Assembly: GCA_024638325.1 (NCBI GenBank)
Contig: JAHEKM010000012.1
Coordinates: 1 to 38,557 of the forward strand
DNA: 38,557 nt
DNA from: Gemmatimonadota bacterium
GTDB taxonomy: Bacteria; Gemmatimonadota; Gemmatimonadetes; Longimicrobiales; Gaopeijiaceae
Reading direction: 5' to 3'
Each line of letters begins with the position of its first letter. The stretch's first letter is position 1. Shown one piece after another: positions 1-7,161 of the stretch. A program made the translations under genes and the position numbers. A model generated the notes under the pieces. That model searched no databases. It saw only the letters and a program-made list of their open reading frames with translations, and was not told the DNA's origin.

Positions 1-447
1 ACACTGGCCGTCGTCCTGGGCCTTCGTGCCAACATCGAGGGCGGACAGACCAAGGTTCGCGTGGCTTCGGCCATGAGCGAGGAGCTCGACGTCATCCTCG
101 CAGCAGAGCCTGGCCACGCAGGCGCCCGTCACATGCTGGGGCGTCTGCATGCCGGGGTCCGGCGAATGGGCCGCGTCACCCGGTGGATCGCCACCAACCT
201 CCTCGGCGGTGGCGAGCTGAAGAGGGCGACGTGGGAGGCAGCCGAGGAGAACCTCTTATACGCGGAGCGTCAGGCGCCGGGAGTCTCGGACCACCACCTG
301 CAATTGGCTCTGCTCTACCGCGACACAGAACGACCCGAGATGGCGCTGGAAGAGCTCTTGCACGTCATGGCCATGCAGGCCACCACGGCGATGGAGCTGA
401 ACGTGCAGCGCGAGGCCATGCAGGTGTGGGCGGACCTCCAGCAATGA
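1..447 (+). CDS. RMDN/TPR-like helical protein, 3' part
   Basis: The frame is open from the first base, so the N-terminus lies outside the window. A GTG at 61 is in frame but need not be the start, because the 20 codons before it also read as plausible protein. The 148 visible residues are helical. The pattern GRVTRWIATNLLGG, then LKRATWEAAEENLLYAE, then a second helix pair (LQLALLYRDTERPEMALEEL) resembles the TPR-like domain of the RMDN (regulator of microtubule dynamics) family. In that family a conserved Trp-rich helix precedes a load-bearing TPR pair. Bacterial members have no settled role, and a helical scaffold or binding function is the most that can be inferred. There is no signal peptide or membrane segment in the visible part. 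The next gene starts 80 bases downstream on the same strand. Confidence 0.6.
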   Translation, partial: TLAVVLGLRANIEGGQTKVRVASAMSEELDVILAAEPGHAGARHMLGRLHAGVRRMGRVTRWIATNLLGGGELKRATWEAAEENLLYAERQAPGVSDHHLQLALLYRDTERPEMALEELLHVMAMQATTAMELNVQREAMQVWADLQQ

Positions 448-527
448 AACATTCCGGCTCCTTCGCTCGTCCAATACAGTGTGGATGGGCGAAGGGTCGC
501 CCGGGGCTTCGTGAAGGGGGGACGACG

Positions 528-764
528 ATGACGTACAGGTACATGAAGAACGAAAAGGCTCTGCCCTTGTGGGCAGCTCTCGGAGCACCGCTGGTCGGTG
601 TTCCCTTGATGGTGGGATTGCTGGCGATCGCGACGCCGAAGGTAGAGGCTCCGGCAGAGGAGCCGACGCCCGCGCTCGTGACCGAGCCGGTGGACTCCCA
701 CGTGGTGGCTCCGGCTTCGCGCGACAGCGCCCCAGAGCTCACGGAAGAGCTCGGGGCAGGCTGA
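528..764 (+). CDS. Small single-pass membrane protein, unknown function
   Basis: A 78-residue protein starting at an ATG preceded by a good Shine-Dalgarno run (GAAGGGGGG, about 6 bases ahead). A second in-frame ATG at 543 is possible. Residues about 12-32 (LPLWAALGAPLVGVPLMVGL) form one hydrophobic segment after a short Lys/Arg-containing N-terminus. The rest is a Pro/Ala/Glu-rich tail with low complexity (APAEEPTPALVTEP), probably exposed outside the cytoplasmic membrane. I do not recognise the family. The gene lies between the RMDN-like gene and the metalloprotease gene on the same strand. The clear ribosome site and the membrane-anchor layout support it as real. Confidence 0.5.
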   Translation: MTYRYMKNEKALPLWAALGAPLVGVPLMVGLLAIATPKVEAPAEEPTPALVTEPVDSHVVAPASRDSAPELTEELGAG

Positions 765-837
765 TCGTCGACTTGGTCGAGTAGCGAGAGCGGCGTCGCA
801 CCCAGCGGCGCCGCTCGTCGCGCTTTCTGGAGGGACG

Positions 838-843
838 TACCTT
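838..843 (+). promoter_or_regulatory. Candidate -10 hexamer TACCTT, leaderless type
   Basis: TACCTT lies 5 bases before the ATG at 849. The same hexamer at the same distance precedes the methyltransferase gene at 24314. A purine run (GGAGGG, 828-833) is too far from the ATG to be a normal Shine-Dalgarno site. The spacing fits transcription starting at or next to the start codon. This is inference from position and recurrence only. Confidence 0.3.
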
Positions 844-848
844 CCGTC

Positions 849-1787
849 ATGGACGAGATCCACATCCCCAACGACGCGACATACGCTCCGTTCTCGTTGA
901 CGGACGTGATCGCGACCGCACCCCTCGCCTCGAGGTTGCTGCTCGGTCTGACGCTGCCAGGACGGGTGCTCAGCGCGGCTGCGCTCGGCATGTACGCGAC
1001 GAGTGCGGCACGGGACTGGCTGCGCCGCGCGGACATGCGGTGGATCGACTTCCAGGAGGAGTTCGGGGCCGACGTGAAGACGCTGGAGGAGATGCCACGC
1101 GAGGCGCGGGAAGGCGAAGTACACAGGCTCGCAGAGCGGCTCGAGCGGAACTTCACCGACGAGCGCATCCCGCGTTCGAGGCTCGCCCGGGAGGTGAACC
1201 GCGAGCTGACCGAGTACATGGCGGGCATCACGGGTCAGCGCGTGCACACGAGCTCGGAGATCCGCGACTTCACGCTCGCGCGCCTCGTCTTTCCGTTCGC
1301 CATGGGTGTGTGCGACGTCGTCTCCGGCGACGTGGCGCTCTTCAGGGACACCGGCATCTTCGAGCCACACATCATCTGCCACGAGTTCGTGCACCGGAAA
1401 GGGTACTGGAAGGAGCTCCACGCGCAGGCGCTCTCGTATCTCGCATTGGTCTCGTCCGACAACCCCGTGCTCGTCCAATCCGCCCTCGCGGAGCGGCTGC
1501 ACCGGCAGCTCAAGGCGATCGTGGGGGACGACCACGGTGCGTACCACGAGCTCGTCGACGATCTCGGCATCCGGGAGGAGCTACGCGATGAGCTCCACGC
1601 GTTGCGGCCTCCGGCCGGCGCCTACGAAGGGGCGGTGTCGGTGGTCATGAAGCGGGTCTACGACGAGCGTCTCCGCCTCACGGGACAGAACGGGCTGTCG
1701 GACTACGACGTCGGCTTCACCAACTTCCTGTGGACCTTCTCGAAGAGCGAAGACGCGCGCCAGGACGGCACGCAGGCGACCGTCTAG
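849..1787 (+). CDS. DUF3810-like membrane-associated zinc metalloprotease
   Basis: 312 residues. A hydrophobic stretch at about 26-48 could anchor it to the membrane. The key feature is an HEFVH motif at residues 178-182, the HExxH zincin signature, in which two His bind zinc and Glu is the catalytic base. It is followed by GYWKELHAQALSYLAL, in which E189 is a likely third ligand. The spacing and the Ala/Tyr/Leu-rich helix after the motif match the DUF3810 family (HEFAHxxG...E.EAN.LAYL). The downstream part (LSYLALVSSDNPVLVQSA) also matches that family, whose substrates are unknown. The C-terminal segment GLSDYDVGFTNFLWTF is characteristic in style. The stop codon overlaps the stop of the convergent radical SAM gene by three bases. 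No Shine-Dalgarno is at usable distance; see the TACCTT hexamer at 838. Confidence 0.7.
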   Translation: MDEIHIPNDATYAPFSLTDVIATAPLASRLLLGLTLPGRVLSAAALGMYATSAARDWLRRADMRWIDFQEEFGADVKTLEEMPREAREGEVHRLAERLERNFTDERIPRSRLAREVNRELTEYMAGITGQRVHTSSEIRDFTLARLVFPFAMGVCDVVSGDVALFRDTGIFEPHIICHEFVHRKGYWKELHAQALSYLALVSSDNPVLVQSALAERLHRQLKAIVGDDHGAYHELVDDLGIREELRDELHALRPPAGAYEGAVSVVMKRVYDERLRLTGQNGLSDYDVGFTNFLWTFSKSEDARQDGTQATV

Positions 1788-2857
1788 GGAAGCTCTGCCG
1801 CAGCGAACAGGTCGATCTGGGGGCCGCGTGCCGATGCGGGTACCCTGAATCCGTCGGCGGACAATCGAGGAGGTCGGTCCAGCCCCAGCCTCGCGGTGGT
1901 CACGCGGAAGAGCGAGCGGAGGTGCTCGGCCCACGGACCTTCACCGCTCCCGCGCACCTCGTAACGGGCGTCGTACAGCTTGCCGCCACGCATCGCTCGG
2001 ACGCGGTTGAGGACCTTGTCCCTGCGCTCCGGGAAGTGCTGGGCGAGCCACACGTCGAAGAGCTCCTTCACCCCGTGCGGAAGTCGGAGGAGCACGTAGG
2101 ACGCATGGCTGGCTCCGGCCTCGGCCGCCGCCTCCAGGATCGAGGGCAGCTCGTCGTCTGTGAGGCCCGGCACGACCGGGGCCACCATCACGCCCACCGG
2201 TACGCCGGCCTCGCCGAGCTCTCGGATGGCATCCAGGCGCCGGGCCGGCGTGGCGGCCCTCGGCTCCATGGCCCGCTGCACCTCGGGCCGGAGCGAAGTG
2301 ACTGAAACCAGAACGGCTGCGGCCTGGTGTGCGGCCATCTGGGCCAGTAGGTCGAGGTCCCGCGTGACGAGGTGGCTCTTCGTCACGACCTGCACCGGGT
2401 TACGGAAGTCGGCCAGGACCTCCAGGCAGCGGCGTGTGAGGCCCAACTTCCGCTCCACGGGCTGGTAGGCGTCCGTATTGCCGCTGAGGGCCACGACCTG
2501 AGGATTCCACGAACGCGCGGAGAGCGCCTTGGCCAGCAGCTCCGGGGCTTCCTCCTTCACCAGAATGCGCGTCTCGAAGTCCAGCCCCGCCGATAAGCCC
2601 AGGTACTCGTGGGTGGGGCGCGCGTAGCAGTACGCGCAGCCGTGACCGCATCCCCGGTACGGGTTGATGCCCACGTCGAAGCCGACGTCCGGTGCGTCGT
2701 TGTGCGCCAAAATCGACTTCGTGCGGTCCCGCAGCAGGACCGTCTGGGGTGAGGCATCCACCTCGACGGGGTCGAGATCCACGTGGAGCCGCTCGAAGCG
2801 GTTCCGTGGATTCCAGCTCGCGCCGCGGCCCCTAATGACGGGTAGATCGATGCTCAT
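1784..2857 (-). CDS. PA0069-family radical SAM protein
   Basis: 357 residues. C70, C74 and C77 in YRGCGHGCAYCYARPTHEY form the CxxxCxxC motif that holds the 4Fe-4S cluster of radical SAM enzymes. The N-terminus VIRGRGASWNPRNRFERL is the hallmark of the PA0069 group (KGRG..NP.NRFE), which is also related to SplB-type proteins. A GTG at 2893 would add 12 residues, but the ATG at 2857 places the start where family members begin. Downstream blocks VVTKSHLVTRDLDLL and APVVPGLTDDELPSIL belong to the TIM-barrel core. The C-terminus lacks an obvious second cluster. The family's substrate is unknown; radical chemistry on a nucleic acid or protein substrate is only a guess. The gene is monocistronic here and convergent with the metalloprotease gene. 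Confidence 0.88.
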   Translation of the reverse strand: MSIDLPVIRGRGASWNPRNRFERLHVDLDPVEVDASPQTVLLRDRTKSILAHNDAPDVGFDVGINPYRGCGHGCAYCYARPTHEYLGLSAGLDFETRILVKEEAPELLAKALSARSWNPQVVALSGNTDAYQPVERKLGLTRRCLEVLADFRNPVQVVTKSHLVTRDLDLLAQMAAHQAAAVLVSVTSLRPEVQRAMEPRAATPARRLDAIRELGEAGVPVGVMVAPVVPGLTDDELPSILEAAAEAGASHASYVLLRLPHGVKELFDVWLAQHFPERRDKVLNRVRAMRGGKLYDARYEVRGSGEGPWAEHLRSLFRVTTARLGLDRPPRLSADGFRVPASARGPQIDLFAAAELP

Positions 2858-2904
2858 AGGTCTCGATACCGAATAAAGACCGAATATAGGCACCGATGGC
2901 AGGA

Positions 2905-2946
2905 CCGCAAATAAGAAGGCCCCGCCCGGACGTCCGAGCAGGGCCT
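2905..2946 (-). terminator. Rho-independent terminator of the 2973-3404 gene
   Basis: On the minus strand, a GC-rich hairpin (2917-2946) lies 27 bases past the stop codon. AGGCCC at 2917-2922 pairs with GGGCCT at 2941-2946. The hairpin is continued by GC/GC and the self-complementary CGGACGTCCG, with two mismatches. It is followed in the minus direction by a T-rich run (TTCTTATTT, 2908-2916). This is the classic layout of an intrinsic terminator and the clearest one in the window. Confidence 0.8.
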
Positions 2947-2972
2947 CTCGAGCGGTTTCGGCCTCGGTCCCG

Positions 2973-3404
2973 CTACACCACCTCGATGTCGTAGCAGACG
3001 CGCCAGTCGCTCATGTTCTCGGGGTCGTCCGAGCCCTCGTCCGTGGGTTGGTGCCGGCCGACCCACGTGCTCGGGTCCCCGGTGTACTCACGACGATAGT
3101 CCTCGAGCTCGTCGTTGGCCGACATCTGGTCCAGCTCCACGCCGAAGAGCTCTACGACCATCGTGTCGCCCACTTCGCCGTCGAAGAGCTCCTTGTCGAT
3201 CTTGTCCACCTTGTTGCGCCGTGGGTGGTCGGAGATCGCCCAATACCCCTGTTCCGGGAACTCGAGCTCCTTAACTACGTCGCCTGTGGTCACCTTGGAA
3301 CGAAAGCGGAACTCGCCCTCGTCGTCCCACATGGCTTCTTTGTTGTCCTTGATCTGGATCCAGCGAAGGATCACTCGGATCCGCGTACCGCCATTCTGGG
3401 ACAT
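2973..3404 (-). CDS. Conserved-looking hypothetical protein (143 aa)
   Basis: The open frame extends upstream to 3590. The ATG at 3404 is chosen because it has a strong Shine-Dalgarno site (GAGAGGA, 7 bases ahead), and the protein from there has a normal composition. The 143 residues are acidic and rich in predicted beta strands (RIRVILRWIQIKDNKEA, then GDTMVVELFGVELDQ, ending WRVCYDIEVV). The alternating charged/hydrophobic pattern suggests a soluble beta-sandwich. It has no signal peptide, no membrane segment, no Cys pair and no catalytic motif that I recognise. It is a stand-alone transcription unit with a candidate promoter (3444-3473) and a terminator (2905-2946), which argues for an independently expressed cytoplasmic protein. 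Function unknown. Confidence 0.75.
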   Translation of the reverse strand: MSQNGGTRIRVILRWIQIKDNKEAMWDDEGEFRFRSKVTTGDVVKELEFPEQGYWAISDHPRRNKVDKIDKELFDGEVGDTMVVELFGVELDQMSANDELEDYRREYTGDPSTWVGRHQPTDEGSDDPENMSDWRVCYDIEVV

Positions 3405-3443
3405 CCTGACTCCTCTCGTGGTGCGATGCACTCGCGGTGCGGA

Positions 3444-3473
3444 GTAATAGGGCCGCGCGCGGGCCCGGGTCAA
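3444..3473 (-). promoter_or_regulatory. Candidate housekeeping-type promoter for the 143-aa protein
   Basis: On the minus strand, TTGACC (3468-3473) is separated by 18 bases from TATTAC (3444-3449). These match 5 of 6 and 4 of 6 bases of the standard -35 and -10 boxes. A transcript starting near 3437 would have a leader of about 33 bases carrying the GAGAGGA ribosome site. The spacer is GC-rich and contains a CGCGCG run. Confidence 0.4.
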
Positions 3474-3525
3474 GGCCTTGAGCCCGCCTGCCCGCTCACT
3501 TTTCAGCGCATGGTGTCGCGACGGT

Positions 3526-5844
3526 TCAGAAGGAGACCGCGACGCCCACGAGCGGAAGCACCGGAAGCTCGGCGAGGGGGCGGACAGCATCCGAACGCCA
3601 GCGCTCGAACGCGTAGAAGAGGGCGTCGCGTCGGTCCAGGGCGTTCAAGAGTCGCAGGTAGGGTCTGACCCGCCACGGACGCGACCCCCAGTTGGGCCGG
3701 AGCACGGCATAGATCTCCGCATCGAGCCGGAGGAAGGACTGGTCCAGCTCGGCCTCGAACGTGTTGAGTGGAGGCTCTTCCGTGCCCTCGGTGGGGCTGA
3801 CGACCATGGGCCCGGCGGCCGGCGCATCGTCGCTATACCCGACCGGGATGCTGGTATACGGAAGCCCAGAGCCGAACGCGACGCGGGCCTCCCCGCGGAG
3901 CGGCCCGCGGATGGTACCCGAGATCCCGGCGCTCAGAAGGTGACGTCCCGCGAAGTCGGTGGCGCCCCCCGAGATGTCCGACCGCGACCAGTACCAGGAG
4001 AGGCCGTACCCCAGCCAGGCCGCCAGTTGCTCGGAGCCCCGCAGGACGCGCACGTCCACGCCCGAGCTGCGGACGTTGGCCCCGTTCACGCCGGGCAGAC
4101 CGTCGAACGACTTCCAGAAGCCCTGCAGCCCGATGCGCACCGAACCGCCGAGAATCTGGTCGAGCGACATGACGACGTGGTCCGCCGTCGCCACGGGGAG
4201 GAGCTCCGATGGAGGAAGCTCGCCGTCTGCCACGTCGGATAGCGTCTGCTCGACGTCGATTTCAGGCGTCCGCGTCGGTTGGTGGTAGCGCCCGGCCGCA
4301 ACCGTAAGCAGCACTTCCGGCGCCACGGCCCAGCGGATGGAGGCCCGTGGGGCCAGGTGAGTGGAGCGTCCGGAGAAATGGTCGAGACGGAGGCCGCCCC
4401 GGAGGCTCACGCCTGGTGCCAGCGGCCGAGTGGCGTCGACGAACGCCCCCACCGTGGAGATCGCGCCGCGGCTCTCGGCCCATCCCGGTCCTCCAATGAC
4501 CTGGGCCGAGTACGCCGCGTCGATGTGCTCGTAGGAAAGGCCCGCACGGACCGGCGCGGCGGCGCTGCCCCAGAGGGTTTCGGCGACGACCCGCGCCCTG
4601 TCGGTGTCGGCGGTGGCGAGCAGCGCCGGCGGGACGAGCTCCTCTGGCTCGGCCCCGGGTTGAATGGGGAGCTCGGCGCGGTAGCTGCTCAAGCCCGCCG
4701 TGATCTCGAGCTCGGGTCCGCCCAGGTCGCTCTGGTACGACACCGAGCCCGCCCGATTGCTCCAGCGTGCGTCGTCGGGCGCCTGCCCCAGGTCCAGCGC
4801 GACGGACTCGGCGTTCCAGAAGCCGGTGGCGCGGACCCGATGCCCCTCGGCGGGATCCAGGTCGAGAGAGACCAGAGCGTCCTGGTAGCCGTAGGGTCGG
4901 TCGCCTCCCAGTGGCTCGCTCGCGAGGTCGTGAAGGCTCCGTGCCGAGGCGACCAAGCCGGCGTCGGCGCCCAGAGGGACCTCCACGGCGGTAGTGGCCG
5001 AGAGGAGGTCGACCGAGCCCGAGAAGTGCACAGCGTCCCTGCGCGCCGAGCGAGTGGTGAGCTCCAGGATGTGCGAGAGGCCTCCGTCGAAGCGCGCAGG
5101 TGCTCCACCCACGTGCAACTCGGCCTGGTCGATGACCGTCGGCTCGAACGTCCGCAGCAGACCGGCGACGTGGAACGGCGTGTACACCGGGACCCCGTCC
5201 AGGAGGACGAGCTTCATGTCGGCCGTACTCCCTCTCATGAAGAGCACGTCCGTTGCGTCGCCAGGGTCGTTTCCGGGGAGCTGGGACAGGATGTCCGCCA
5301 TCCCCGCCTGGCCCATGCCTGGACCGACCTCCAGCGCCTGCATCTCGATCTCGGAAAGCGAGCCCTCGTCGGCCCCAGCCATCCCAGCGCGGGCGCGGGC
5401 GCGCGCATCTGCACGCACGTCGAGCGCTGCCAGGCGCACCGGCTTCGCCGCCATCTCCAGGTCCACCGCCACCGACCCCCGGTCGGGCACGACGACCACG
5501 AGGGATAGTGGCTCGTATCCGGCGTGGGTCACCGAAACGGTGACCTCGCCCGGCGGGAGGTCGGGCATCACGTAGCGGCCCGATGCGTCGGTGACGGCCC
5601 GTCGGCGCGCCGTACCGGTCAGCGCTTCGACCATGGCGAAGGGGAGCGTGTGCACGTCCGCCCTGAAGCGGCCGGTGACCTGTCCTACGAGCAGGGTGGC
5701 GGTCGAGTCGGCCCCCGCGGGCACTCCTGCGGGCACTCCCGCGGGCACTCCCGCGGGCACTCGGGCGGGCGCTTGGGCCGACAGCGGGGCGCCGAACGAC
5801 AGCGCCAAGAGCAGCAAGGGCCCGAGTGCGCGCGTCGACCGCAT
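3526..5844 (-). CDS. TonB-dependent outer-membrane receptor with carboxypeptidase-regulatory domain
   Basis: 772 residues from the ATG at 5844. An upstream in-frame start at 5886 would lie inside the anti-sigma gene. The signal peptide (RALGPLLLLALSFGAPLSAQ) is followed by a Val-Pro-Ala-Gly repeat. Next comes a CarboxypepD-reg-like beta domain, about residues 50-140, with AVTDASGRYVMPDLPPGEV. The plug domain, about 175-270, includes DILSQLPGNDPGDATDVLFM, RGSTADMKLVLLDGVPVYT and a closing HILELTTR. The remainder is a beta-barrel of alternating strands that ends in the aromatic VGVAVSF, as outer-membrane proteins do. The family takes up or exports ligands using TonB energy; the ligand cannot be told from sequence. 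It lacks the N-terminal STN signalling domain of FecA-type receptors. It is the last gene of a sigma/anti-sigma/receptor operon, 4 bases after the anti-sigma stop. Confidence 0.88.
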   Translation of the reverse strand: MRSTRALGPLLLLALSFGAPLSAQAPARVPAGVPAGVPAGVPAGADSTATLLVGQVTGRFRADVHTLPFAMVEALTGTARRRAVTDASGRYVMPDLPPGEVTVSVTHAGYEPLSLVVVVPDRGSVAVDLEMAAKPVRLAALDVRADARARARAGMAGADEGSLSEIEMQALEVGPGMGQAGMADILSQLPGNDPGDATDVLFMRGSTADMKLVLLDGVPVYTPFHVAGLLRTFEPTVIDQAELHVGGAPARFDGGLSHILELTTRSARRDAVHFSGSVDLLSATTAVEVPLGADAGLVASARSLHDLASEPLGGDRPYGYQDALVSLDLDPAEGHRVRATGFWNAESVALDLGQAPDDARWSNRAGSVSYQSDLGGPELEITAGLSSYRAELPIQPGAEPEELVPPALLATADTDRARVVAETLWGSAAAPVRAGLSYEHIDAAYSAQVIGGPGWAESRGAISTVGAFVDATRPLAPGVSLRGGLRLDHFSGRSTHLAPRASIRWAVAPEVLLTVAAGRYHQPTRTPEIDVEQTLSDVADGELPPSELLPVATADHVVMSLDQILGGSVRIGLQGFWKSFDGLPGVNGANVRSSGVDVRVLRGSEQLAAWLGYGLSWYWSRSDISGGATDFAGRHLLSAGISGTIRGPLRGEARVAFGSGLPYTSIPVGYSDDAPAAGPMVVSPTEGTEEPPLNTFEAELDQSFLRLDAEIYAVLRPNWGSRPWRVRPYLRLLNALDRRDALFYAFERWRSDAVRPLAELPVLPLVGVAVSF
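5717..5764. repeat. Four tandem 12-bp units in the TonB receptor gene
   Basis: Units of GCGGGCACTCCC/T at 5717, 5729, 5741 and 5753, each differing at no more than two bases. They encode a PAGV/VPAG tetrapeptide repeat just after the signal peptide of the receptor. Unit length is a multiple of three, so copy-number change would keep the frame. Confidence 0.9.
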
Positions 5845-5848
5845 GGGC

Positions 5849-6610
5849 TTACGAGTCGTCGACTCTGAAGCGAACGGACCCGTCATCGCGCTCCACCGCG
5901 GGTCCCGTCACCTCCACCTCACTCGGCGACCCGCTCATGTAGCTGCGGCCGTCGACCTCGAGGCTGATCTGATCGGCGCCGCGTGGGAACACGACGCGGA
6001 TCTCCCCGCGCGCCGCGTCCAGCTCGATACGTCCGGCCGAGTAGGTGAAGCGTGAGCCGGGCGGCGCCGTCACCCTGGCAGCCGCCAGGTCCGACCACTC
6101 CACGAGCACCTCCGTGCCGGGGTCCGCGCCGCGAACCACGACCTCCACCACGCCCTCGGGCAGGCCTACCTGGATACCCGCATCGACCAGGCCCGGCTCG
6201 GCTGAACTCGGCGTGACCGGTGCGTCGAGGAGCTCCGCCTCTGTCGCCGTCGTCTCCTCTGCCGAGTCCGGCAGCAGGATGCTCCTCAGCGGCGAACCTG
6301 GCAGCGCCGTAGCTGCCCCGGCCGTGAGCAGGACGAGCGCTGCCGCCCTGCCGAGATGCCAGCCGCTCCACCTGCTCGACGTCCGCGGCGAGCGCGTGCC
6401 GACGCGTGCACGGACGCCCGCCTTGGCGGCCGTCGGCTCGAGCGGACGGTCCAGCGCCGAGAGCGTCTCGGCGATCGACTCCGCCCTGCGCCTCGTTCCC
6501 TCCAAGGCCGCGGCACAGGTCGCGCAGCCCCCCAGGTGCTCGCGTGCCTCGGCGCTCGCGTCTGCCCCGTCCCGGATCGCCAGCATCGTGGCTTCATCCA
6601 AGTGCTTCAT
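5849..6610 (-). CDS. Zinc-finger anti-sigma factor with periplasmic domain
   Basis: 253 residues from the ATG at 6610, which overlaps the sigma stop as ATGA, a sign of translational coupling. The N-terminal cytoplasmic part carries H25, C29 and C32 (EHLGGCATC), the HxxxCxxC zinc motif of ZAS-type anti-sigma domains. A single membrane segment lies at about 86-105 (GRAAALVLLTAGAATALPG). The C-terminal ~145 residues would be periplasmic and strand-rich (GVVEVVVRGADPGTEVLVEW; SFTYSAGRIELDAARGEIRV in style), like a small beta-sandwich sensor. The role is to hold the neighbouring ECF sigma factor until an envelope signal arrives. The long periplasmic domain is unlike the FecR family and I do not recognise it. 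The TonB receptor gene follows by 4 bases. Confidence 0.85.
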   Translation of the reverse strand: MKHLDEATMLAIRDGADASAEAREHLGGCATCAAALEGTRRRAESIAETLSALDRPLEPTAAKAGVRARVGTRSPRTSSRWSGWHLGRAAALVLLTAGAATALPGSPLRSILLPDSAEETTATEAELLDAPVTPSSAEPGLVDAGIQVGLPEGVVEVVVRGADPGTEVLVEWSDLAAARVTAPPGSRFTYSAGRIELDAARGEIRVVFPRGADQISLEVDGRSYMSGSPSEVEVTGPAVERDDGSVRFRVDDS

Positions 6611-7101
6611 ATGGCTTTTCTTCCCGCCTCGGTCACGACTTCGGCGAACCGCCTCTCGGCACGCGCCAGCAGCGTGCCTACGGACGTCGCCGCCACGTCG
6701 ATGGCCCCGGCGATCTCTTTGTAGCTGAAGCCCGCATAGCGCATCAGCAGAATTTCTCGGTCTCTTGGGGCCAGGGCGTCCAGCGCTGCCCGGGCGTGTG
6801 CCCGTGCCTCCGCACGCTCCAGCCGTATCACGGGCGACTCGGGGCCCGACGGCCTGAAGGGATTCTCCATCAGGAGCCGGTCCCGATTCGTCTCGACCCG
6901 ATAGCGGTCTCGCACCAGGTGCGTCGCGGTCTTGAAGAGCCACGAGCGCATCCCCGCTTCCGTGCCCGTCACCTCGCGGTCGAAGAGCCTTACGAGGCTC
7001 TCCTGTGCGATGTCCTCGGCAACGTCACCATCCCCCGTCAACCGGTGGCAGTACCGGACGAGGGGCGGGTAGTGCTGATCGAAGATCGAGTCGAAGTCCA
7101 T
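6607..7101 (-). CDS. ECF (sigma-70 family) RNA polymerase sigma factor
   Basis: 164 residues. Region 2 is seen in FDQHYPPLVRYCHRLTGDGD followed by AEDIAQESLVRLF, which is the core-binding and -10 recognition helix. Region 4 is seen in LAPRDREILLMRYAGFSYKE with the helix-turn-helix VAATSVGTLLARAERRF. There is no region 1.1 or 3, as is normal for group IV sigma factors, and the length is typical. It heads the operon with the zinc-finger anti-sigma (ATGA overlap) and the TonB receptor. It probably transcribes the receptor and its own operon, but no clear GGAAC-type -35 was found ahead of the gene. A 60-base gap separates it from the upstream membrane-protein gene on the same strand. Confidence 0.93.
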   Translation of the reverse strand: MDFDSIFDQHYPPLVRYCHRLTGDGDVAEDIAQESLVRLFDREVTGTEAGMRSWLFKTATHLVRDRYRVETNRDRLLMENPFRPSGPESPVIRLERAEARAHARAALDALAPRDREILLMRYAGFSYKEIAGAIDVAATSVGTLLARAERRFAEVVTEAGRKAI

Positions 7102-7161
7102 GACGCTGATATCAACGAATGATCGCCCGCCTACGTGACGGATTCGGGCGTATCTGCTGTA

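Noticed and set aside
2858-2893. Upstream GTG start for the radical SAM protein
   Set aside because: Family members begin just before the KGRG/RGRG block, which fits the ATG at 2857.
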